From Dictyophora rubrovolvata (lineage: Eukaryota; Basidiomycota; Agaricomycetes; Phallales; Phallaceae): a stretch of DNA of 64,000 nt. The position numbers and the translations under genes were made by a program. The stretch lies in the NCBI GenBank assembly GCA_029959195.1, contig CP114121.1, positions 1,178,001 through 1,242,000 of the forward strand, given 5' to 3'. The notes under the pieces were generated by a model. The model had not been told where the DNA came from and did not search any database. It saw only the letters and a list, made by a program, of their open reading frames with translations. Numbering within the stretch: the stretch's first letter is position 1; every line of letters begins with the position of its first letter. This document shows, piece by piece, positions 24,342 through 34,509 of this stretch.

Positions 24342-27300
24342 TCAGGCGAAGACATCAGTAGCTAATCTTTCGTTCTGAATCTTCTCCCAAGCTTGATTAA
24401 CCACCTCGTCGCCCCAGGTCGGTTGCCTCAAACGAATTATCTTTAACAATGCTTCTTTAATTCCACTAGCAACTCCGGGAGAACCACAAGTGTAAAACTT
24501 TTGAAAATGATGAGCGATACAAATCAATAGATAAATGATCTGGGACAGAACTCATACCTTGGCACCCTTTTCGTACATCGCGGAAATTAGGTCCCGATCG
24601 TACCAAACACGGCTTCAATAAACATTCAGAAGCAGAGACTGGAAGTAATAGAATATACACTTACTCTTGAACATATTTATTTCCATCCGAGCGTTCCACG
24701 TCACGACTAAATGCTGGTTTGATTTGCAATATTCCCTGCTCCTGCCACTCCTTCAGGTTATCATTTGAATACAAGAAGTCATGACCAGGTGCTCGACAGC
24801 CATAAAACAAGACCATCTCTCCAACGTTTTGGCCCGAAGCCGCTTGAATTGCCCGCTCTTGCATGAAGGAGCGCATTGGAGCGATGCCCGAACCTGCCGC
24901 AAACATGACAATCGGTTTCGAGGATTCGGATGGAAGATGGAAGATAGCTGGTGAAGGCCGTATTCCAACATAAATCTTTTCACCGGGCTTGATAGCGGCG
25001 AGGTAATTAGAGGCCACTCCCAAATATCTGTTTGGTAACCCTGATGAAGCTGGTTTGTCAACAACAGAGACCGTGATCGTGACATGTTGGGGATTCCAGA
25101 GAGGGGAACTGGATATAGAATATTGACGGATACGCATCGTTGGCAACATTCCCAAGAAAGAAGCAAAAGGTATGGAGATATCTGGATAAAGCTCGAGAAT
25201 ATCGAGAATGCTCAGTTGTTTGTCGAATACACCCATCTTATAATTATCAAGGAGGGCCTCGAGAGCAGAGACTGTTTCTCCGGAAGCATATTTTTTCAGA
25301 TCTTGGATATGTTTTCGAGTAGCCGGTTGAGATATTTCGACGTAACCGGCCAAAACTTCAGAAACGCCGATGGGTTTACTTGTTGGCAGTGTTATTGGGA
25401 CAGACGAGTTGATTTGAATCTGATCGAGAGTAATTAAAATGTATATTTTCCTACGCTATGAAATATCACGAACCTCCTGATCAGGAATGAGATTGAAACG
25501 GCTTAGAACCCGCTGCACGTATTCCGCTGGATTCCTAGGCAATATCATAAGATAATCTCCTGCTTTGTAAACCGCGTCTTCAGGGAGTTCGATTTCTAAC
25601 ATCGAAAGAATTAATAGACTTCGCGAGAGGGAGAGAGAAAGTCACTAACCAATATGATACTTCGGCGATTCTCCAGATTTCGTGAGACGCTGATTGAGAA
25701 TGACTTTGCCGAGACCAGATGTATCTTCCTTTTGAAGAACTGCGGGCCTGGCATTATCTATAAAGTCGATAGAAAGAGAATTCAAATCTTCTTTTTCAGT
25801 GTGTACAACTTTTCCATAAACCTGTCAACAGATGTTATCGCCATGTAGAGAAAAGAATTTATTTTTCATACTCCACCCAAAGTAGTCCATAATTTGAGAA
25901 CGAAATTATCGAACTAAGTTACCCGTCGTTGATCAGTCATTAAGGAAGAGACCAATAGATCTATTTGTAGCTCACCGTTTCGAAGAAATCATCACTGCCA
26001 GAATCGGCTGCAGTTCTTTCAAGGATCCTCTCTGCTCCGTATTTTGCGAGCAGCTCGTCCACCAAGGTCGGTACTTTTTGATATGTATGGACCCAATCAT
26101 GATGTCCGCATCCAAAAACAGCATATTTGACTCCAGAAAACTCTGCGTCTTGACCACGTCTAAGAGCCTCCACAAAACGTCCAGCATTGTCCGCTGGTTC
26201 ACCTTCGTATGAGGCTGTGAAAATTATGACAGGTCCATCCGTTGGCATCCTCGATTCGATGGAATCCAATGTTATGATAGAAGGGCTAAATCCTGACGAA
26301 GAAATATAGTCAGACCGTGTAGGGGGCTTAGGACATGACTCGGGCTCGTACCCTTGATACCAGCCTGTGCTCCAACACGCTGAGCGAAGTCTTTGCAAGT
26401 TCCAGAGTTACTTCCGTAGGCTAAGTATAAAGGCACGCCGCTGGAGGGCTTAATTTCGTCCTTAGTTTCAGGAGCTCCAGACGTTTTCACCGCCTTCGGA
26501 AGAACAGGAGAGATAGTCTTCTTCCGGGGAATAGCGTGTATGAAGAAATTGTTAGGCTTGATGGTGAGAGTGGCTTTTAACTATACGGGATGAGCGTATG
26601 GAGCAATAAAATGCGCCTTGATTATCCTCACCTCTAGCTGGTAAAGCGGGTTGTGAAGTGTTATGTCGAACTTTTGGAAAATGGTTGCAACGGCTATAAG
26701 AGCCTCTTGCCACGCCAGGGGCCTAATGGGTTATCAACAAACGCATAGTAAGAAACCAGATAAAAATATCCAACCGTCCAATACAAGCACGGACACCACT
26801 TCCAAAGGGCTTCCACGCGTTTTTCTAAACGCGTGTGAAAATTGAATGCGAGACAAATATGGCTCAGAACGTACAGGTAACTTCTCAAACTTCTCGTCCA
26901 GCATTCTTTCTGGTTCAAATTCATCGGCCTTAGCAAAAAGCAAATTAGTAAAGAGTGTGGAGTATCAACGTAAAATAAACCAACGTTTTCACCATAAACC
27001 GCTGGATCGCGATGTAGACTAGGAAGAAGGACACTTATCGTCTCGTTCGGAGTTACTAGATATTGCTTGTCGCCCGATTGCAAGATTGTATCTTCAAATG
27101 CTTTCATAGAGATAGCAGTTACAGGAGGCGTAAGTCGAAGCACCTCTCGGAGAACAGCTACGTAGCAAGGGCAATTGGGATATCATTTTCGTATCGTAGC
27201 GAGGTTCCTACTTACCCGCAATGTACTTGAGTTTTCCGACGTGTTCCGGTCTAATTGGCTCATCTCCAAGAACTCTGTCTACTTCTTCCCGAACTTTAGC

Positions 27301-28749
27301 ATATGCTGTGGGATCATGGAGCAAGAAGTTGAGCTGTAAATGCATCGTTGACAATTATGTCATGGCAGTATACGGTAAGTGTAGACTTACGGTGAAGGAA
27401 AGCATTCCAGAAGTAGTCTCATGACCGGCTATAAGGAACGTTACCAAATTGGCAGCAATATTTTCATCAGGTAAACCCTGCCCAGTAACTGGATCCTTAG
27501 CAGTCAACATCAGCCCTAACAAATCATCAATTTCAACAGATCCTTCTTTGCGCTTTTTTATCACTGTGTCAGGGTTATCAATGATCAAGTATATGGGGTT
27601 ATATACGGTGCGGACTTACAATCGAGTGTGAAGTTTATCATCCAGTCGCGCTCGGATTCATAACGCGCATTGGCACTTCGATACAAGTACGATTGAACCA
27701 AGGAGGGTCGGCTAGCACGGTCGCCGGACTCTTTGAGAAAGCTATAGGATGTTGTTAGTTATTAAAAGTTACTCGACTGTTGGACTGACAAGGCCATAGA
27801 TTTGATGAAGGGCGGCGTTTCGATCTATAAAATCTCATTAGATCATTACTAGAACAGGAACCGAAGGGGCTTTACGGAATAAAAAGAATTCAAGCGATGA
27901 GACATAGTGGTTCTACAACGAGATTCAGCCAGATGAAAGCGAAATGAAATTAAGAAGCATACTCACAACGCGATAGTGTCAAATGCAAGTCGGGTAAAAT
28001 CTTCTGCTGGCTCAATTTGATATTCGGGTCCGAATCTAAATGAGATAAAGATACTTTTTCTTAAAAATTACAAAGCAATTATACCTCTGTGGGACATGAG
28101 TTTAAGCCTTTACATACAGGACAAGGTTACTTACCTCCCATTTGTCAATGAGTTGGGAGGCGATGTCAACCATGGAGTTGAACATTCCAAGGATTTTCAA
28201 AGGTCCGAACGCAGGCATTAGAATACGGTCTTACGCGGCATTTAAGTCGAGACGAATGACCAGAGACCAGAGATTGTACTTACGAGCTACGGCCCAATTA
28301 TTCTCTCCATGGAATGCTGTGAACAAACCATCTCCAGTGAGATTGCGAACTTCTTTCAAAGAACCTTCCACAGCTTTGTGGAAACGCTTCTGGTCGCAAA
28401 CCTGATCCGCGATTTCTTCGCTAGAAACCATAATAGATGTCCTGCCTGGAGAAGTAAATTCAACATCCATGGTATTCATCCACTAGAACTGACACCATTA
28501 CCTGGAAGGGATAACTGATAGATGGGGCCGTATTCTTTGGCAAGAAGCATGAGAGACCGAGGAGGCAGCTACAGTTGCTTAGTGAACATCCTCTGCTGCG
28601 AGCAATCATAAAGAACGGACGGACCTCTTTGTCAATAAGATGTGCATTGCCTATAAGAGGGATCTTGGGACTAGACGATGTCAGTTGAGAGTTGAGTAAC
28701 TGTGTGAGAGGCGTAGAAAAACGTACGGTTGAGGAATAGGAGAAATCAT
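24342..28749 (-). CDS. Self-sufficient P450-reductase fusion, CYP505 type
   Basis: Twenty-four exons, 1054 residues: 28727-28749, 28625-28670, 28502-28568, 28284-28445, 28135-28229, 28085-28086, 27967-28035, 27876-27912, 27790-27824, 27620-27741, 27391-27563, 27216-27333, 26985-27157, 26875-26928, 26775-26824, 26632-26722, 26352-26580, 25976-26292, 25872-25913, 25650-25821, 25474-25595, 24665-25419, 24558-24612, 24342-24497. Heme domain: I-helix AGHETTS, K-helix [11 protein letters not shown], heme loop [10 protein letters not shown] (Cys406). Then an FMN domain ([15 protein letters not shown]), an FAD site ([10 protein letters not shown]) and NADPH blocks ([24 protein letters not shown]). 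The order and length match fungal P450foxy/CYP505 and bacterial BM3, which hydroxylate fatty acids below the terminal carbon; substrate here is inferred. The protein needs no separate reductase. I see no N-terminal anchor, fitting a soluble enzyme. A 2-base exon supplies part of one Arg codon. Confidence 0.94.
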
Positions 28750-29261
28750 GACTGTTCAATATTCAGTATTGCAGTGGTGATGCAAGAATGGTTGAACGGA
28801 GGGGCTTTTATAACCTCGCGGATTCAGGTTCATCAGGAAGGCGAGACAAGGCGTAAGAAGGTTATCACATGCTGATAAGTCAATGTATTGGGATTCCGTT
28901 TACGATTGATGCATAATGATAGCTATTGATGCCTTCTCCGGCTAACCCTGGTGAACGCCGAAACATCTAATCGGAAGGGATCTCGCAATGAAATCGCAAT
29001 GAGGATGCTCGAGAACTTCGGAAGCTTATGTTTTATCGGACAACCGCACTTGAGGAATCACCTTTGAATCGGAAGAGATAGTACGCAAAAAATACTGGCG
29101 ACGGATACTTGCTGTAACCGGAAACGGTTGCATACATAATCAGGCCTTCCAATTGGTGCTCGATTTGCTTAGTAAGCCATGTCACCGCGCCTAACGGGCA
29201 TACGTACTGCTCGACGCGTCATTCAGCATTCTCTGTACCCTACGTGTAGCAACTCTTAAAC
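28750..29261. other. Divergent promoter region, P450 and proteasome genes
   Basis: Five hundred bases between divergent start codons (P450 minus, proteasome plus). No further gene seen. The promoters of both should be here. Confidence 0.65.
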
Positions 29262-30422
29262 ATGGTATGTCAATAGCAATGCATTCTTAGTTCATACGTT
29301 TATTCATTTATTATTATTAGGCTCGCCGTTATGATAGTATGGTGGTTTTATTCAAGGTGTTTTCGCTACATTAAAACGTTTTCATAGGTCGCACCACTAT
29401 ATTTTCCCCTGAGGGTACGAGGAAAAGTTAGTTCTTCTTTTAGAGTTATATACTGACATTGCTATAGGCCGTTTGTATCAGAGTACGCGTTATTGCACAC
29501 TGATGATTTCCGTGTACTTATCTAAATCGAAGTTGAATATGCTATGGAGGCCATATCACATGCTGGTACCGTGCTCGGAATATTGGCTAAAGACGGGGTT
29601 GTTTTGGCGGCAGAAAAGAAAATTACAGGAAAACTTCTAGATCTATCGGGTGTGAAAGAAGGCGGATATGGTGGAAGCGGGGAAAAGATATACCTTTTAA
29701 ACTCGTAAATCACACCCCTTTCAGACTTTTCTAAGTAATTGCCAACACATATTTCAGAAATGTTATTGCTGGTGTTGCGGGTATCACAGCTGATGCCAAC
29801 TCACTGATCAATTTTGCGCGCAATGCTGCTCAAAGATATTTACTTACGTATAACGAGGATATACCAGTCGAACAACTAGCCCAGCGGTTATGCAACATGA
29901 AACAAGGTTATACTCAGTTTGGAGGTAATGCCAATCTCCTCTCGTCTGCCTGTTTATGAAAATATGATGATAGGTCTCCGTCCGTTCGGCGTATCATTGT
30001 TGTACGCTGGATATGATGTCCAATACAACTTCCAGCTATACCATTCGGATCCGTCAGGTAATTACTCTGGTTGGAAGGCCACTTGTATCGGTGCAAACAA
30101 TGGGACTGCGCAAAGTTTGCTAAAGCAGGAGTATAAAGACGATATAACAGTAGAAGAGGCGATTGCGCTCGCCATACGGGTCATGAGTAAGACCATGGAT
30201 AGCACAACCCTCAGCAGCGAAAAGCGTCAGTACAATTCCGTTCACGAGACGACCTTATCTAATGATTTATAAATTTATCAAGTTGAATTCGCTGTTTTGA
30301 CTCTCGATCAAAAGACTAAGCGACCACGACCGAAGGTATACAAACCTGCGGAGATTAATGCTTTACTGGATAAACATGGACTAGGAAAGAAAGAAGAAGA
30401 CGCGGAGATGAGAACATCTTAG
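29262..30422 (+). CDS. 20S proteasome subunit alpha-4 (PSMA4/Pre9)
   Basis: Eight exons: 29262-29264, 29321-29336, 29388-29414, 29468-29482, 29533-29704, 29758-29924, 29974-30225 and 30283-30422; 263 residues. The N-terminus reads [20 protein letters not shown] then [13 protein letters not shown], the proteasome alpha-type signature of the alpha-4 class (Pre9, also called alpha-3 in yeast numbering). Further blocks are [52 protein letters not shown], and a Lys/Glu C-terminus. The subunit forms part of the outer ring that gates the 20S core. The first four exons are 3, 16, 27 and 15 bases; exon 1 is the initiator codon alone. All are needed to recover conserved residues, and each has good GT and AG borders. 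The usual Gln-Val-Glu is Gln-Ile-Glu here. Confidence 0.95.
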
Positions 30423-30583
30423 TCCCTTTCTGTTATGCAGTTGTATGTATAGCGTAATAAAAACCCGTTCCGATACCAACGTGTCGTTCAATCCTACATT
30501 AGACGCTATAATTACACGGAGTACGTATCTTTTGGGCACGTTAAATAACACCTCTGATATATATTAACCTTTTCCTAAATTTT

Positions 30584-32314
30584 TTAAAAGAAGGACCTCG
30601 ATCGCCTGAGACCTCTTCGTGGTGAACTTGAGTAAGTGCCAGGTGGAGGTGGTAAGCCAACAGATGCACCAGGGTAACCATATGCACCACCATTAAGACC
30701 CTGACCGAGACGTTGCATCTGCGCGACTTTAGGGTAATAGGTCCCTTGAATACCTGGACCGAGGACTGGATCGTATACGACATTTGAGGAATTGACCGTC
30801 GAGCCACTGAAGGATCCTACACCTGTATTCATGAAACCGACATCGTTGCCCAGCCCCGGACCCAATGCACCACCACCATATCCAAGACCTGGATTCCTTA
30901 GACCAGCTCCGGCACCTCTAAAGCCGTCCATTCCCGTGCCCCCTCTTCTCACTCCCCCTCCTCCTCCCATTCCTCCGTAACCACCATACGCCGATCCGCC
31001 AGAACCTCCAGCAAAGCCGGAGTTGCCATACCCTCTTTGAAAGTTCCCTCCATAAGGCCCATATCCGGAGTCTCCTTCATAATCATCAAACCCGTCAAAG
31101 TCGTCCGGAAAATCTTCAGCGGGAGGAGGGATATATCCCTGGCCCCCTCCGTCTGAATAGGGACTTGCAAAAGGTGTAGTGAATGCAGGGGAGGGTGACA
31201 TCAAAGGAGGAAGTGCAGCGTCCATACCCGTCATATTCAGCGAATTGCCTCCATACGAGGATGCGGGTGATGCAAGGTTTGAGGGACCATAGTAAGGCGT
31301 TGGAGGACGATAACGCAGGCCTGCCGAAGATGGGTTCGGTGTTAAGGCACGGCGTCTACTCAAGCTGTTCCGTCTGAAAGACATCGAATCAGTGATAAGG
31401 CTAGCGGACATTCTAGTGAAGTTGACTGACCTAGAAACAGAACTCAATCTCGGAAAACGGTTATAAGGTTCATCAGCGGATTCGTAATTATAGGTCTAGT
31501 ATGCGAACGATATCATGATGAGTATGCAAAGTGATCATAGCACAATCCATTCAAACTAACCTGAATGTATATTCGAGAAGCCGTAGCAGCGGCAGTCTCA
31601 CAAGCTTCCAAACGACCCCATTTGTCATAGGGATGTCCTGTATAAGCCCAGAGCCTTGTTGCTTGAGTACTCAATGTAAGTCTGTGCGCGTACTTGATAC
31701 AGTCTTTATATCATTTACCTTCTCCAATAGCTAAACCAACTAGTGCTTCGCGCTCTCTTTCTCGATCAGCATTCATAGGCGCAGCATATATCGCATTGTG
31801 CGTTTCCCAAAACCTTATTGCTTCGTAACCGGCGGCTGCACCGATCTCTTTTGGAAGGACACTTGCGGGCGCAACCTGTAATAATGGTCAACCAAAGGTA
31901 CGCCGAAACCTACACTTCAGAAAGAAGAAGAAGAAGAAACTGACAAGTCCCGAATATAGCCTCTTCCACCAATGGAAGGCTTGGTTCCTGCCGAATCCAG
32001 TGCCCAGGACGAAATCCCTCATCTTATACCAAACATAATCGAAAACAGTGCTTGAATTATGATGACGGTGAGCAAAGCCTTCAACCGTACCAACTAATCT
32101 CAAACATACTTATCTCGACTACCCGAGTGCGCCGTGAAATAATCATTTCCGGACCCTACACACCAGTAATCACTTGAGACAGCAAGTGAGAAAACAGTGG
32201 GTAATAATGCTTACAAGAGGACAGCGGTCGATATCCGGGCGTAGGAGGCGGTATTGGTTGAAATCGAGACGTTCCCCATGAGGGGAGGGTGTTGTAGTAC
32301 GAGTAAGAAGCCAT
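30584..32314 (-). CDS. CipC/DUF3759-like protein with glycine-rich tail
   Basis: Seven exons (32215-32314, 32110-32155, 31945-32050, 31719-31875, 31561-31661, 31431-31495, 30584-31373), 454 residues. The middle part resembles the DUF3759 domain of CipC proteins: PKEIGAAAGYEAIRFWE, EREALVGLAIGEATRLW and LEACETAAATASRIY, an Ala-rich helical repeat. CipC was first found as a concanamycin-induced Aspergillus protein; its function is unknown. The last 260 residues are low complexity: Arg/Ser-rich, then Pro/Ser/Gly, an acidic Asp/Tyr patch, long Gly/Tyr-rich stretches and a basic Arg/Ser end. The last intron, 31374-31430, is 57 bases and could be read through without a stop, adding 19 residues. The 5' exons, rich in Trp and aromatic residues, are less certain. 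Confidence 0.68.
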
Positions 32315-34509
32315 GGTGAGACTGAAAGGAACTACTGGAGCATATATCCATCAGCGCTGACATTTTATCTTGACTGAAGCTATACGGGGCTATACTCAGT
32401 TCAGACGTCATTTGACAGGGCCGCTGACGAAAGCACACCGGGGCTTGTTCGACTACTTACGGACGGAGCAAATCACGAAAACGTCACGATCTCAGCCCTG
32501 ATTGGTCTTTCTTCCCCGCAGAGAAGGCACGACTGTGGAGCCTTGGCCCTTGGTTGACTCCAAAAACGTGAAAATTGGAAATTGCCGTGTAGATGTGAAA
32601 TATCGGATGCCCACGCCAGCACTACTGCGGTCGTATTGCAAAGAAAAGCGAATGATTGTTGTCGAAACAGATTTGGATAATTAAAAAGATTTGCAGGCGG
32701 GTTTCCCTCATGTATAACCCGTAGGTAAGCCTGCATGCAGCACACCAACAATTAGAGTGATCACCAAGAAACAAATGTTTCGGATGTGTCTCATTGGTCG
32801 AGCACACAAATACTTAAGCTACTCAAGCTCAAGCTTGCAGTGCGCGAAAAGAAATTATTCGGTTTGGTATAGGGTGCCTAACTTTTTGCTACAACGAGCG
32901 CTAACATTTCTTCATAACCGCATATAACCACTGATGTCAATCGATACTCCTCCAGCAATTCTTGGTGAGCTCGGTACTGGAGGCAATTGTGACAAATGTG
33001 TGTTTGGGTAATACGCAAAGTCGTCCAATAAAAGTGGAATATGAGTTATGCCATATATATCTTACCTAACCAGCGCTAATACCACACACTCTTTGTATCC
33101 GCTACCAGCAGCTACCTCGACCAGCCTGTCCAACAGATGAATGCGTGTTTGATGAGCGTACGTTACAAGGAATGATATTGTCCCGCAAAGGTGAATAAAA
33201 GAATGTCCTTTAATGATAAAAGTGACTGACATTTGATCATGCTTGTTACGATGGAAACATACGTAACTATGAAGAAGCAATAGTTTTTTAGTGAGTCAAT
33301 AAAGGCTGGGCTTGGTAAATGAATCGAACGTGTAACTTGGGGTACAATTAGGCTGACAACCTAGTTAGGCGGACCATTAAATACACGAGCAATAGCCCCA
33401 GAATATTCAGCTGCACGCGTATATGAATCTAAGGTTACCCAGAGTCATATTCGGCAAGGTGGGTTTCGATTACACTATGATGAAAGCTGGGGCGATGAGG
33501 ACCATTAAGATCAAAATGCTGTCATGTGAAGACTAGAGGAAATGGCTACACAGCTGCAGCAAATAAACGCGCGTTTGATAGCAACCGATGAACGAACAAT
33601 ACAGGGAATGATGATATCAGCTAAGGCGAATAAAAGAATGTTCTTTAATGATAAAGTGACTCACATTTGATCAGGCCCATAATTCAACTTGTTACGATGG
33701 GAACATCCGTTAACTATGAGGTAGTTAGACTGCCAAATGGAGCAACACCCGAGTCGCAAGTAGGATATTGTTGTTTGATGAATTTTTAGGGAGCTGAGAG
33801 TTTGGTGTAGGAACTCCCAATATTGCGGAAGTTATTATCAAACATCAGACGACTGTCGTTGGCAAATGCGACAAGGTATTGCGAGGCCTACCAATTACAA
33901 GGTAACTTTGCCAGCTTAAACGAACGCCAGATTGCTATTGGACTTCATATCGGTTGTGTAGTGTTGTAGTGAACTTGTATTGAAACTCTGCAATTCATTA
34001 GCTTTGTGGTCCATCAACTTTGTAATTTACTAACTTTGTGGTTCATCGAGGGGCTCTTAGAGACAATATAATTGTATGTTCCTTGTAAAGATCTGCAGGA
34101 TACTGCAACTACAGCTTAGACCGGTAAGAAAGTCTTTTTCAGCTGAGGTAGTCTTTTATCCGATGTGGTTGTAAAAACACAGTCGATTTTTGACTTGGTG
34201 CCGCATTTAATTGGTGTACATATGTACATTCAGCTGGAGGTTCTACGAGTTGCCCAAATTATCGTAGCCACGCGATTTCTGTTCCATTCACATGTTAGAC
34301 TGGCTTGGCCAAATTATCACATACGTTTAATTACTTCTTTTACGCGATTGTTTCTATAGTCAGCAAAAAAAGTGATAGTGGTCATCAGGCAACTCCTGGG
34401 AGGTCCATCGGTACCCCTGTATGTTACCCCGAGACCGGACTCTGCACACCGTGCGTGGGCAGTGACAGTTGCAGTAATAAGCACCAATCGAAACTCTGAA
34501 ACTGTCATC
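32315..34509. other. Divergent promoter region with duplicated segments
   Basis: 2.2 kb between the divergent CipC-like and CLC start codons. No gene is supported. Two related segments of about 130 and 150 bases lie at 33143-33273 and 33569-33720. A short tandem pattern around 33985-34052 repeats a CTTTGTGGTYCATC-like unit. The region is much longer than most gaps in the window. Confidence 0.6.
33143..33720 (+). repeat. Diverged direct repeat pair, non-coding
   Basis: Copy A is 33143-33273 and copy B 33569-33720. Shared words include GCGAATAAAAGAATGT (A has GTGAATAAAAGAATGT), CTTTAATGATAAA, CATTTGATCA and CTTGTTACGATGG, in the same order and strand. Copy B has an insertion of about 15 bases after TTGATCA. 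Neither copy has a long open frame. They may be remains of a duplicated promoter or a small unidentified repeat family. Confidence 0.75.

Noticed and set aside
25654-25848. 64-codon plus-strand frame inside the P450 gene
   Set aside because: Antisense shadow of a well-supported exon.
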